Positions 33,813-42,582 of a stretch of 64,000 bases of DNA are shown here, piece by piece. A model generated the notes under the pieces. The model did no database searches. It was not told the DNA's origin and saw nothing but the letters and a program-made list of their open reading frames with translations. Within the stretch, counting starts at the first letter, position 1; the number at the start of each line of letters is the position of its first letter. A program made the position numbers and the translations under genes. Source of the stretch: Rhizobium sp. Root1334 (GTDB lineage: Bacteria > Pseudomonadota > Alphaproteobacteria > Rhizobiales > Rhizobiaceae). The stretch covers positions 83,941-147,940 of the forward strand of contig NZ_LMEY01000031.1 of assembly GCF_001426665.1 (NCBI RefSeq), written 5' to 3'.

Positions 33813-34550
33813 TCAGGTGAGAACGACGTATTCCGTCAGCTGACTGATCGTCGTATCGGCCTTCTTGACGTCGAAAACCTTGGTTCCATGGCTCATGATC
33901 ACGAACCGGTCGCAGACCTGATAGGCGTGATAGAGATTGTGGGTCACCAGCACGCTGGAGACACCCTCGGCCTTGAGCTTCAGCACTTGGGACAGCAGCG
34001 CCTCGGTCTCGCGGACGGACAGAGCGGATGTCGGCTCATCGAGCAGCAGCACGCGGCGCTTGAAGAAGACCGCGCGCGCAATGGCGACCGCCTGCTTCTG
34101 CCCGCCGGAGAGATCACCCACCAGCTTGTCAGGAGAATCGATGCCGGAGATATGAACGGCCTTCTTCAGCACCTCCATGGCGATGTCGCGCATCTCCGCC
34201 TGCTTCAGGAAGCCGAAGGCATTGGTGCGCTCGCGGCCCATGAAGATGTTGCGGGTGATCGACAGCGAATCCACCAGAGCAGTGTTCTGATAGATGGTTT
34301 CGATGCCGGCATCGGCAGAATCCGAGCGGCAAGTGAAGAGCGTTTTCTGCCCATCGACGCTCAAATGGCCGGAGGTCGGCTTGTGGATGCCGGAGATCAG
34401 ATTGACCGTGGTCGACTTGCCGGCGCCGTTATCGCCAAGAAGGCCAACCACTTCGCTTGGGCCGACGTGGAAGCTCAGATCCCGCAAGGCCGTCAGTGCA
34501 CCGAAGCTTTTCGAGATATTGTGCAGTTCGAGTAGATTGGACGCGGACAT
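33813..34550 (-). CDS. Sugar ABC transporter ATPase, single-domain (FrcA-like)
   Basis: 245 residues from the ATG at 34550, which forms TGATG with the permease stop (a GTG at 34553 is possible). Walker A is LLGDNGAGKSTTVNL, the signature LSGGQKQAVAIARAV, Walker B LLLDEPTSALS, and the switch His is in VLVTHNLYHAYQ. This is the RbsA/FrcA carbohydrate subgroup. Most such ATPases are about 500 residues with two nucleotide-binding halves; this one has a single half and must act as a homodimer, as described for the rhizobial fructose importer FrcA. Confidence 0.92.
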   Translation of the reverse strand: MSASNLLELHNISKSFGALTALRDLSFHVGPSEVVGLLGDNGAGKSTTVNLISGIHKPTSGHLSVDGQKTLFTCRSDSADAGIETIYQNTALVDSLSITRNIFMGRERTNAFGFLKQAEMRDIAMEVLKKAVHISGIDSPDKLVGDLSGGQKQAVAIARAVFFKRRVLLLDEPTSALSVRETEALLSQVLKLKAEGVSSVLVTHNLYHAYQVCDRFVIMSHGTKVFDVKKADTTISQLTEYVVLT

Positions 34551-35557
34551 CACGCAGCCCCCCGGCGTTCGATAAGATGGTTGAAGGCGGCAGCAACAAC
34601 GATCAGGGTTGCAATGAACATGTCGAGGTAGAAGCCGGGTGCGCGCAGGAGCAGAAGCACGTCGGTGATGGTGTGGATCAGCATGACACCGAGGAAGATG
34701 CCGATGATCGAACCCCGGCCACCGCGCAGGGAAAGTCCGCCGATGACGCAGGCCGCGATCGCCTGCAATTCAAGACCGGCGCCCTGCCCCGGCTGGACGC
34801 TGCCGACACGCGCCGTGGCAAGGATTCCAGCGACCGCTGCCATACCGCCGGCGATGGCGAAGGCGATCATCTTGACGCGGTCGGTGTTGATGCCGATTGC
34901 CGTTGCCGCGGCTGGATTGCCACCGGTGGCGAACACATGGTTGCCGAACTTATGGCGGTGCATCAGCAGATAGAAGCCGATCACGAACAGGACGATCCAG
35001 ATGAAAGCGGCGTTGATACCCAGGAGCGTTCCGGCAAACAGGCTGGTGAAGGCGGGCTCCGGATCGAAGCGCACCTGGACTGCGCCATTATAGAGCAGCA
35101 CGGCACCGCGCCAGAACAGCAGGCCGCCGAGCGTGACGATGAAGGATGGCAGGCCGAAGCGCAGCGTGATCGCGCCATTGAGCAGACCAATCATCACGCC
35201 CAAGAGAATACCGAGCGGCGCGGCAAGAAAAGCGCTCATGCCGCTATCGACAAGGCTCGCCATCAGCACGGCGGTCAAGGTGTAGACGGAGCCGATCGAC
35301 AGATCGAACTCTCCGGCGATCATGAGCACGCCGGCGCCTAGCGCCAGGCAGCCGAGGACCGGAATAGCCTTCATCAGGATTGTCAGGTTCTGCGGCGAGA
35401 GATAACGGAAGCTGTCGGGATAAATGAGCGCACCGGCGATGCAGACGATCTGCAAGGAGACGAAAACCAGGAGAATGGCTCCGGCCGGCATGGTCATGAT
35501 CTGCTTGAGCAGCGATTGTTTTTTCGTGCGCGATTTCGGCACGGCACTGTCGGTCAT
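34550..35557 (-). CDS. Sugar ABC transporter permease (RbsC/FrcB type)
   Basis: About 335 residues from the ATG at 35557 (an in-frame GTG at 35569 is possible). Eight or more hydrophobic segments; RbsC-type landmarks are LIMKAIPVLGCLALGAGVLMIAGEFDLSIGSVYTL, LNGAITLRFGLPSFIVTLGGLLFWRGAVLL, and the ATPase-coupling TGGNPAAATAIGINTDRVKM. The GAGLELQAIAACVIGGLSLRGGRGSIIG segment is typical of the C-terminal half. It forms a complete importer with the single-domain ATPase and the binding protein, devoted to uronates or uronate oligomers by context. Confidence 0.92.
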   Translation of the reverse strand: MTDSAVPKSRTKKQSLLKQIMTMPAGAILLVFVSLQIVCIAGALIYPDSFRYLSPQNLTILMKAIPVLGCLALGAGVLMIAGEFDLSIGSVYTLTAVLMASLVDSGMSAFLAAPLGILLGVMIGLLNGAITLRFGLPSFIVTLGGLLFWRGAVLLYNGAVQVRFDPEPAFTSLFAGTLLGINAAFIWIVLFVIGFYLLMHRHKFGNHVFATGGNPAAATAIGINTDRVKMIAFAIAGGMAAVAGILATARVGSVQPGQGAGLELQAIAACVIGGLSLRGGRGSIIGIFLGVMLIHTITDVLLLLRAPGFYLDMFIATLIVVAAAFNHLIERRGAA

Positions 35558-35600
35558 GGCGTAGGTCACTGTCGTTACTCTGTTCCAGGGATCGCGGTGA

Positions 35601-35623
35601 CCTTCCGGCTTGTCGCCGGAAGG
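35601..35623 (-). repeat. Intercistronic hairpin between binding protein and permease genes
   Basis: CCTTCCGGC (35601-35609) and GCCGGAAGG (35615-35623) are perfect complements with a 5-base loop, in the 82-base gap between the binding-protein stop and the permease start. As in many sugar ABC operons, such a hairpin probably protects the upstream mRNA and raises binding-protein output. Confidence 0.55.
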
Positions 35624-35639
35624 CCTTCAGGCGTCTCGC

Positions 35640-36590
35640 TTACCGGTAGCTGCCGATCAGCGGTTTGACGGACGAGATGCGCGACTTGTCGAGGAAAGCG
35701 CCCTGGCCGGTGTCGACGTCAGTCGGGGTCAGGCCGTACTTTTTCGCCAGCGCGATCTGGGCGATCGGATAGTAGCCCTGCAGGTAGGGCTGCTGGTCCA
35801 TCGTCGCGAACATGGCACCTGATTCCACCGCGTTGACAATTTCGACCGCGAGGTCGAAGCCGCCGAACGGAATGTTGACACCAGCGTCCTTGATGGCGCC
35901 CGCTCCCACGGTCGAGGTAACTGAGCCTGTGCCAAACAGAGCCTTGGTGTTGGGATTGGCGATGAGGAACTGAGCGAGAATGTTCTGCGCTTCGGCCGGA
36001 TCGAGGCCGGACTTGACCGTCTCCACCTTGATGCCATGCTCCTTCATTGCCTTTTCGATGCCGCCGCCACGGGCGACGGCGAAACTGGCTTCCGGAATTT
36101 CGCGCGGATTGAAGACCATGTCGCCTTCCTTCAGGCCGAACTGCTCGACCATGCGATTACCGAGCTCATAACCCGAGGCAAATTCATCCATGCCGACATA
36201 GGCTTGGCGGCAATTACCCTTGGCACCGTCGAGATCGTCGTTGTTGAAGCCGATGACGATGATGCCGGCTTTGACCGCCTTGCAGATGCTTTCGTCGAAA
36301 GCGTCAGACGAGGAGATAGCGACGGCGATGCCATCGACTCCGCTCGCCGTGGCGCTCTCAATCAGGTCATTCTGGCGTACCGGATCGTTGTTGGCATATT
36401 GAACGTCGAGATCGACGCCGAACTGTGCTGCAGCATCTTGTGCGCCCTTCACGACGGGGTTAAAGAACTGGACACTCGGATCGAGGTAGATGATCATCGT
36501 CGCCTTGACATCGGCCGCCATGGCGGATGATGTGAAAGCCATAGCTGCGCATGCCGCAAGCATTGCGGTTTTCAGTCTGGTCAATTTCAT
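35640..36590 (-). CDS. Sugar ABC transporter substrate-binding protein (RbsB type)
   Basis: 316 residues from the ATG at 36590, preceded by GGGAGG. Signal peptide: MKLTRLKTAMLAACAAMAFTSSAMA. The mature part is a periplasmic-binding-protein type I fold: VKATMIIYLDPSVQFFNPVVKGAQDAA, ATASGVDGIAVAISSSDAF, VIGFNNDDLDGAKGNCRQAYVGMDEFASG, ALFGTGSVTSTVGAGAIKDAG. This family binds monosaccharides. In the kdu cluster a uronate or unsaturated uronate is likely. It precedes the permease and ATPase genes, with a hairpin in the gap that follows it. Confidence 0.92.
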   Translation of the reverse strand: MKLTRLKTAMLAACAAMAFTSSAMAADVKATMIIYLDPSVQFFNPVVKGAQDAAAQFGVDLDVQYANNDPVRQNDLIESATASGVDGIAVAISSSDAFDESICKAVKAGIIVIGFNNDDLDGAKGNCRQAYVGMDEFASGYELGNRMVEQFGLKEGDMVFNPREIPEASFAVARGGGIEKAMKEHGIKVETVKSGLDPAEAQNILAQFLIANPNTKALFGTGSVTSTVGAGAIKDAGVNIPFGGFDLAVEIVNAVESGAMFATMDQQPYLQGYYPIAQIALAKKYGLTPTDVDTGQGAFLDKSRISSVKPLIGSYR

Positions 36591-36636
36591 TTTGCGTATC
36601 CTCCCTTTGGATGTGCAATCGGGGTCGAAAGACCCA

Positions 36637-36678
36637 TGTCTCGGCTGGCGGGCTCCGACCAAAGATCGCGCCAGCCGA
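36637..36678. repeat. 12-bp inverted repeat between aldehyde dehydrogenase and binding-protein genes
   Basis: TCTCGGCTGGCG (36637-36648) is the perfect complement of CGCCAGCCGAGA (36667-36678), with an 18-base spacer. It lies in the 125-base gap between the ALDH stop and the binding-protein start. It may end the ALDH transcript or act as an RNA processing element. Confidence 0.5.
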
Positions 36679-36715
36679 GATTTTCCTCCTCTGCCTCAGT
36701 GTCCGGTGAGCAATC

Positions 36716-38236
36716 TCACCCGAACCAAGGATCCGGCCGGCCCAAGGTCACGTGAATGCCCTTGAACTGCGAATATTCATCAAAGCCGTAGCGGCCGAGC
36801 TCCCGCCCGAGACCACTCTTCTTGTAACCGCCAATCGGCAGTTCCGGCGCACCGTCGATGACGCTGTTGATCCAGCAGCGCCCGGCCCGGATACGGCGGA
36901 TGCTCTGAAGTGCGTTTTCAAGATTGGTGGACCAGACGCTGGCCGAAAGACCGAATTCCGATGCGTTGGCGAGCGCGACAGCCTCATCTGCCGTCTTGAA
37001 GGTCAAGGTCGATAGGACCGGCCCGAAAATCTCCTCGCGGGCAATCGACATGTCGGCGGTGACACCGGAAAAGATTGTCGGCGCATAATAGAGCCCGGCG
37101 CCCTCGCCGGCCCTCGATCCACCGAGCAGCAGTTCGGCGCCGGCAGCCTGCCCGGCCTCCACATAGGAGTGCACCTTGGCAGCATGCGCTTCCGAGATCA
37201 TCGCACCGATCTTCGTGCGCTCGTTCAGCGGATCGCCGAAGGTAACTTTGCGGGAAATTTCGAGCAGGCGATCGAGCAACGCGTCGCGGATGCCTTCCTG
37301 TACGAGGAGGCGGCTGCCGGAAATGCAGCACTGGCCGGCATTGTGGTAGACGCCATAGGCGATACCATCGGCAGCCGCCTCGAGGTCCGCATCATTGAAA
37401 ACGATCTGCGGCCCCTTGCCGCCAAGCTCGAGACCGACGCGCTTGACGCTGCGGGCGGCGATTTCGCCAAGTTTGACGCCGACGCGGCCAGAACCGGTAA
37501 AGGCGATCATGTCCGTGCCCGGGTCCTCGGCGAGGACTTGGCCCGCCGGGTCACCGTATCCCGTGACGACATTGAAAACGCCATCGGGGATACCGGCCTC
37601 GCGGGCGAGCTCCGCCATGCGGATCGAGGTGCCGGAGGTAAATTCCGATGGCTTCAACACGACTGTACAGCCACCGCCGATCGCCCACGGCACACGCTCG
37701 GATGCAATAATGAATGGGAAATTCCAGGGCGTGATGATACCGACAACACCGACCGGCTCCCGCAGCACGAGGCCAAGACGGTTATCGCCGATATTGTTGT
37801 GCGTCTGGCCTTCCAGTGCGCGCGCCTGCCCGGCCGCATAGGACCAGAGATCGGCGCAAAAGGTGATTTCGCCGCGAGCCTGGGCGATCGGTTTTCCAAC
37901 CTCCAGACTTTCGATCAGGGCGAGTTCTTCGACATTGGCCAGAATGCGTTCCGCCGTCTTGAACATGAGGCGTGAGCGCTCGGCGCCAGACATGCGTGGC
38001 CATGGACCGTTGTCGAAGGCGCGGCGGGCAGCAGCAATCGCCAAGCGAACATCATCGGCGGAAGCCTCCGGCCAGGTGCCGACGACGACGCCGGCATGCC
38101 CCGGGCTCACACGGTCGATGGTTTTTCCCGATGCCGCATCAACCGACTTGCCGTCGATAAGCATCTTGTAGCGGGATTTACTCTGCAGACGCGGATCACT
38201 AGAATCTGGGCTTATGAAATTGGAATGTATCGTCAT
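36716..38236 (-). CDS. NAD(P)-dependent aldehyde dehydrogenase
   Basis: 506 residues from the ATG at 38236; an ATG at 38272 is also in frame. The family core is clear: VVGIITPWNFPFIIASERVPWAI, cofactor motif FTGSGRVG, catalytic Glu in LELGGKGPQIVFNDAD, and catalytic Cys in HNAGQCCISGSR, which here is a Cys pair. The late EEIFGPVLSTLTF is also typical. In a uronate cluster it may be an alpha-ketoglutarate semialdehyde or similar dehydrogenase of an alternative route, but KduI/KduD do not need it. Divergent from the FCD-type GntR gene, with 139 bases between. Confidence 0.9.
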   Translation of the reverse strand: MTIHSNFISPDSSDPRLQSKSRYKMLIDGKSVDAASGKTIDRVSPGHAGVVVGTWPEASADDVRLAIAAARRAFDNGPWPRMSGAERSRLMFKTAERILANVEELALIESLEVGKPIAQARGEITFCADLWSYAAGQARALEGQTHNNIGDNRLGLVLREPVGVVGIITPWNFPFIIASERVPWAIGGGCTVVLKPSEFTSGTSIRMAELAREAGIPDGVFNVVTGYGDPAGQVLAEDPGTDMIAFTGSGRVGVKLGEIAARSVKRVGLELGGKGPQIVFNDADLEAAADGIAYGVYHNAGQCCISGSRLLVQEGIRDALLDRLLEISRKVTFGDPLNERTKIGAMISEAHAAKVHSYVEAGQAAGAELLLGGSRAGEGAGLYYAPTIFSGVTADMSIAREEIFGPVLSTLTFKTADEAVALANASEFGLSASVWSTNLENALQSIRRIRAGRCWINSVIDGAPELPIGGYKKSGLGRELGRYGFDEYSQFKGIHVTLGRPDPWFG

Positions 38237-38316
38237 CAACTGACCGGGATTTTCACGTCCCGGCTCCTCCATCCTGGCTTGGCGCTTCGAGCGCCGCGCT
38301 TGTGCTGTCGTCAAGT

Positions 38317-38336
38317 TGTATGGTACTGTATGGTGG
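38317..38336. promoter_or_regulatory. Tandem TGTATGGT direct repeat, candidate operator of the uronate cluster
   Basis: TGTATGGTAC (38317-38326) is followed at once by TGTATGGTGG (38327-38336). The pair lies midway in the 139-base divergent region between the aldehyde dehydrogenase and GntR genes. A 10-base direct repeat with GT-rich half-sites is compatible with FCD-GntR binding, which would control both directions. Inference from position. Confidence 0.4.
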
Positions 38337-38375
38337 TTAAAAACGAATGTCAACGAGACCGCGGTGGCGAAAAGC

Positions 38376-39074
38376 ATGAACCTTGAAACTTTGAAGATTG
38401 ATCCGTTGAAGATCGAGACCGGGGAGACGACGGCTGCTCAGGTCGAGCGTGATTTGCGCGAGGCGATCATCCGCCTCGAGCTGGCGCCAGGCTCCCGCCT
38501 GTCCGAACAGGAAATCGCCTCCCGTCTCGGCGTGTCCCGGCAGCCCGTGCGCGAGGCACTGATTGCGCTTGGAAAATCAAAGCTGGTCGAAATCCGCCCC
38601 AATCGCGGCACCGTTGTCGTTCGTATCTCGGCGCGCCAAATGATGGAGGCCCGTTTCGTCCGCGAGGCAATCGAGGTGGCTGTCGCCCGGCGCGCGAGCG
38701 AAAGCTTCGATACGTGGACGCGCCGGAAGATCGACAGCATTCTCGAACGGCAGCGTATGGCCATGTCAGACCATGATCACAACGCCTTCCGCCGGGAAGA
38801 CGAGCAATTTCATATCGCCATTGCCGAGGGCGCCGGCTGCGGTCTCGCCTGGAATGCGATTTCAGACATCAAGGCGCATATGGATAGGGTGTGCAATCTG
38901 CAGCTCCGCAACCCCGCTTCCATGAACAATCTCATCGAACAACACGAAAAGATCGTTGTCGCCATCGACGCTCGAAATGCCGATGCCGCCGCCGACGCCA
39001 TGCGCGCTCACCTGAACGGCATCCTCAATGATCTGCCGCAGATTGAAGCGGATAACCGCGAATTGTTCGAATAG
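38376..39074 (+). CDS. GntR family regulator, FadR/FCD type
   Basis: 232 residues from the ATG at 38376; upstream in-frame codons lie in the promoter region. The winged HTH (residues about 20-85) reads AQVERDLREAIIRLELAPGSRLSEQEIASRLGVSRQPVREAL, the GntR signature. An all-helical FCD effector domain follows (ARFVREAIEVAVARRASES, FHIAIAEGAGCGLAW, NLIEQHEKIVVAIDARNADAAADAMRAHL), with the metal-binding His residues in place. It is divergent from the uronate catabolic operon, and regulators of this kind (UxuR, ExuR, KdgR-like) respond to sugar acids. Confidence 0.92.
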   Translation: MNLETLKIDPLKIETGETTAAQVERDLREAIIRLELAPGSRLSEQEIASRLGVSRQPVREALIALGKSKLVEIRPNRGTVVVRISARQMMEARFVREAIEVAVARRASESFDTWTRRKIDSILERQRMAMSDHDHNAFRREDEQFHIAIAEGAGCGLAWNAISDIKAHMDRVCNLQLRNPASMNNLIEQHEKIVVAIDARNADAAADAMRAHLNGILNDLPQIEADNRELFE

Positions 39075-39275
39075 CGGCGCTATGACTTGGCGTTGCATTA
39101 AACCGGCTTAAGGGTGGACTTGGTAGCAGGTTAGCCCCTCGCCCTCAGAGCAAACGTATTGGTTCGGCCAGTTCTCGCAACCCTAACGTTGCTAAATCTG
39201 CGTTCGACGTCGCTGACCGTTTATTTCCGCTGTGGTAGCAGCCGGATCGGCATCACCCCAGGAAAATTGCGCGGT

Positions 39276-41816
39276 TCATCGGCCGCGTCCACCGCCACCC
39301 CGGCCACCGCCACCCCGTAAAACTGCTCCTCCGCCGCCACGGCCGCCGCCGCCGTAAAAGCCACCATTGCCCCTGCCTCCACCTTGAAAGCCACCACGGT
39401 CGAAGTTGTGGAAGTTTCCGCCGGTTTGCGGGGAGCGCCGGCCATAGTTGCGGTTAAGTTCGTACTGATTACCGAACTGTCGGCCGTTCCGGTCAAAATT
39501 GAGATGGTCGGGGGCGCGCTGCTGATTGCGTCGCACCGCTGGACTGTCGCGCAGGTTCTGCCCACGTTGCGCCGCTTGCGGTCGCTTTATACCGTCACGC
39601 TGCCCCGCATTCTTGAGATTTTCTCCATCCGGGCGCTGAACCGGTTTCCAGCCGTCGGGCGAGTGCTTTTGCCATTGTCCGTCCTGGCGGCGATAAACAT
39701 TGCCATCCCGCCCGGCATAGACATCGCCGCCCTTGCTTCCGACAAGAAAGCCCTTATCGCCTTCCGTGTTGCGCCAGCGCAGGCCGCCTGCACTACCCGT
39801 GGAACCGCCGCTGACACGCGCGAATTCGCCACCGTGCTTGACGGAAACACTGCCCCAGGAACCATAGACGTTCTGACCTCCTCGCGCAGCAAAAGCGTTG
39901 CCCGTGCGTGGATTGTAGGCCGAAATGAACCCCCGCTGCCCGCTCGGTCCGGCGACCGCACCGGCGCGAACATGGGTTCCGGTTCTCGGATTGTATGCAG
40001 AACCGGCAACCAAGCCCCGCTCCGGCCCGTAGGCATAGCCGTAGCGCCCGAAAGTCCCGTAGGCGGGGTTGTAGTAGGCGCCCACTCCATAGCTGATCGG
40101 CGGTGGGTAAGGCGTCCAGTTGCCGTCGTAATCATCGTCCCAATAGGGCGGATAATACCAGCCTGATCCCCACACGAGGGTGTCCCAAGCCAGGTAGACG
40201 CCGAGATAGCCGAGCGTGTACCCATACCAGATGGCATCCGGTTCTGCTTCGTAAATGCGGACATAGGTGGCGTTGTAGACCGGCGACGACGGGGGAATCG
40301 TGTAGATTTCTTCGGCGACGGTATGTGCGACCGCGAAAGGTCCGGTGGGCGCGTCTCCAACAAACCAGATGCCGTCCTTGAGCACAAAGTACTTGTCCGA
40401 GACTTTGATCACCTGTTCGTTCGCATTGATTGCATAGAACATGGACGTGCCTTCGATCGGCTCGAATACCGGTTCCCCGCTGTAACTTACCTCTACTTTG
40501 ACCGATCTGTCGGTCAATACGCGCGCCATTCTGGGAATGCTGGCTTTCAGGCGCGCCTCCGCGCTCTCCGAGGTTCCTGGGATCGAAGCCCGCACCGCCG
40601 AATAGGAGGTATCGTCAGGTATGGCTAGGAAGCCGGCGGGCAATTTGGTTGTCGCAAACGCCCACGGACCGTCGAGCGACGTCGCCGAAAACCATCGCCC
40701 GGAAAGAAGCGTATACCAGGTCTTGCTTGCCGTGTGATAGAAGATCGCTCCCGTCGAATTCGATACCCATTCGAGACCTGTGCCCGGTACCGCCTCAAGG
40801 ACTGGCTGCCCCTCGAAAATCATCAGTTCTGCCGGCGTGTCTGAATAAAATACCTTTGGCACCGAATTCTCGGAGAAACGGACCGGCGGAAGCGCTGCTC
40901 TCGCGTCTTTCCAGTTCTCGTCGGCCGGCAGCTTGGAAATTAGATCCGGAACCGCGTCAGCCTCGACCCAGCCGCTCTCTAGAGCGGTTGATGTCAGCCA
41001 GTTCTTCTCGTCCCGGAGGTAGTAGGAGCCAGTCGCGTCGATCTTAAAAAGGTCCCAATTGGTATTGGCAACAAAGGAAAGCCCCTCTACGCCTTTCACC
41101 GGGGCCGAAACCGCCTTGCCGTTGGTCTGAACCAAGACCGCCGACGTTTCACTCGTGAAGATCGGCGGTGGATCCGCCTTGATGTCGGTGATGTTGGCCA
41201 GCCTTTTGTAATCCGCGATGCTCGCCGTCAACCGCTCCTGCGAAACGACAATCGGGTCCGTCGGCATCAGGGCTCCAACCTGGAGAGTAAGGTCCGATAG
41301 CTGCTTGCGGTCCAGTGTTGAAAAGTCCAAGCGCGTGGTCTTAATATCGCTCAACGTGACATTCCCGGCGTCATCATCGGCAACCGTATTGGCTGTGACA
41401 CCAATGATGCCGTAAACTGGCTTCGTTTCAGCTGGCAGCTTGAGTTCGGTGGCAATAAGTGCGGCAAGCCGGCGGAAATCGGCCCACTCGGTTATCTGCG
41501 GTTGAAAAAGCGTAACCGTTGCCCCGGATTGCGTGTTGAAGACCCTCGGCCAGGCAGGAGCATCGGATTCCGACTGGTTGAGGTACTTGCCGGCGACAAA
41601 ACCATTCTCTCCGGAATAGCTTACCGCACACCATGACGCCTGGCTGTCGCACTCCTTGATATCGACTTCCTCGCCCTGCGGAATGATCCGCATCGCGCTA
41701 AAGCCGGTACCGGGACCCGTTCTGAAATTCACATTTGCGGTCAGCACCGCGGGATCTGCGAACGCTGAGGTCGAGAAAAATGAGGCAATCGTAAGATAGG
41801 CGAAAATTCTACGCAT
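39276..41816 (-). CDS. Large secreted SH3-domain protein with repeated Trp/Gly modules and Gly-Arg tail
   Basis: 846 residues from the ATG at 41816. A signal peptide (MRRIFAYLTIASFFSTSAFA) is followed by a bacterial SH3 domain at about 22-80 (NVNFRTGPGTGFSAMRIIPQGEEVDI, WCAVSYSGENGFVAGKYL). The middle holds about three repeats with aromatic ends such as WYTLLSGRWFSATSLDGPW and YFVLKDGIWFVGDAPTGPF. A Tyr/Trp/Pro-rich stretch follows (WYYPPYWDDDYDGNW), then NPRTG repeats (SAYNPRTGTHVRAG, SAYNPRTGNAFAARGG), and a tail of Gly, Arg and Asn with GGGGRGGGG runs. The order suggests a periplasmic or surface protein binding peptidoglycan or carbohydrate. I cannot name a firm function. Confidence 0.8.
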   Translation of the reverse strand: MRRIFAYLTIASFFSTSAFADPAVLTANVNFRTGPGTGFSAMRIIPQGEEVDIKECDSQASWCAVSYSGENGFVAGKYLNQSESDAPAWPRVFNTQSGATVTLFQPQITEWADFRRLAALIATELKLPAETKPVYGIIGVTANTVADDDAGNVTLSDIKTTRLDFSTLDRKQLSDLTLQVGALMPTDPIVVSQERLTASIADYKRLANITDIKADPPPIFTSETSAVLVQTNGKAVSAPVKGVEGLSFVANTNWDLFKIDATGSYYLRDEKNWLTSTALESGWVEADAVPDLISKLPADENWKDARAALPPVRFSENSVPKVFYSDTPAELMIFEGQPVLEAVPGTGLEWVSNSTGAIFYHTASKTWYTLLSGRWFSATSLDGPWAFATTKLPAGFLAIPDDTSYSAVRASIPGTSESAEARLKASIPRMARVLTDRSVKVEVSYSGEPVFEPIEGTSMFYAINANEQVIKVSDKYFVLKDGIWFVGDAPTGPFAVAHTVAEEIYTIPPSSPVYNATYVRIYEAEPDAIWYGYTLGYLGVYLAWDTLVWGSGWYYPPYWDDDYDGNWTPYPPPISYGVGAYYNPAYGTFGRYGYAYGPERGLVAGSAYNPRTGTHVRAGAVAGPSGQRGFISAYNPRTGNAFAARGGQNVYGSWGSVSVKHGGEFARVSGGSTGSAGGLRWRNTEGDKGFLVGSKGGDVYAGRDGNVYRRQDGQWQKHSPDGWKPVQRPDGENLKNAGQRDGIKRPQAAQRGQNLRDSPAVRRNQQRAPDHLNFDRNGRQFGNQYELNRNYGRRSPQTGGNFHNFDRGGFQGGGRGNGGFYGGGGRGGGGAVLRGGGGRGGGGRGR

Positions 41817-42582
41817 GATTGTCCCCCTAAACGAACCGAGCGGCACGAGAACCCTGGTTTCAGAGTAATCGGTGTCTGTGTGCGTTTGGACGTATGATAC
41901 CGGATCATACGACTATCTGATTGACACTATGGGCCTTGAGCGTTTCGGCGCCCCATTGCGCCTAAACCTATTTTACGAAAAGAGACGCCAAACATCGGGG
42001 CAGCGATGCGCTTTCGACGTTCCACCGCCGCCTTTTGATCAGATGCCGGCACCAAGTGCTGCAGTCGCATGGCGAAGAATACAACGCACACCGGCATCCC
42101 CCCAATTGTTTCAATAGTTTTAGACGTTTTTTCGATTTCTGGTGCTCGCAGATCGCAAATGTGTCGGCGTCCTGCCACTCCACGGCGAATATGCAGCGCG
42201 CAGCTAAATCCGCGTACTCTGTTCCAACTCTCGGCTAGACTGGGCGAAGTGACCCTACCCCAGCAGCATACGACCCTGTATTCCAGCCGGTCATGAGAGC
42301 TTCGCGCGCCAGGCTTTGTGGCATTCATGCACACTATTGATGTGTCGCCGCCATACCTCGCCAGGAAATCAGCGACGGCAGGAGAGGACACAACCGCCTT
42401 GATCAAGGAAAATCGGCAGCTTACCTCGCTATACGCTACTCCGCTGAACGGTTGGCCCTACCGACAGGCCACTTGTGAAAACAGGTATGGATTACCGTAA
42501 CATACGTCCTCATTCCCATCACGCCATGTAAAGTCTTGCTCATCGACGTCACTCGCTTCCGTGCGAAAACGAGGGTAAAAAG
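41817..42582. other. 766-base intergenic region, no gene recognised
   Basis: A minus-strand frame at 41927-42406 and several short ones exist, but none shows a domain, signal peptide or plausible ribosome binding site, and codon use is unlike the neighbours. Base composition is more mixed than in the genes. It may be a decayed gene or an insertion scar. Confidence 0.5.

Noticed and set aside
41927..42406. Minus-strand frame of 159 codons in the 766-base gap
   Set aside because: No family trait, signal peptide or ribosome binding site; it may be a decayed gene, but nothing supports a call.
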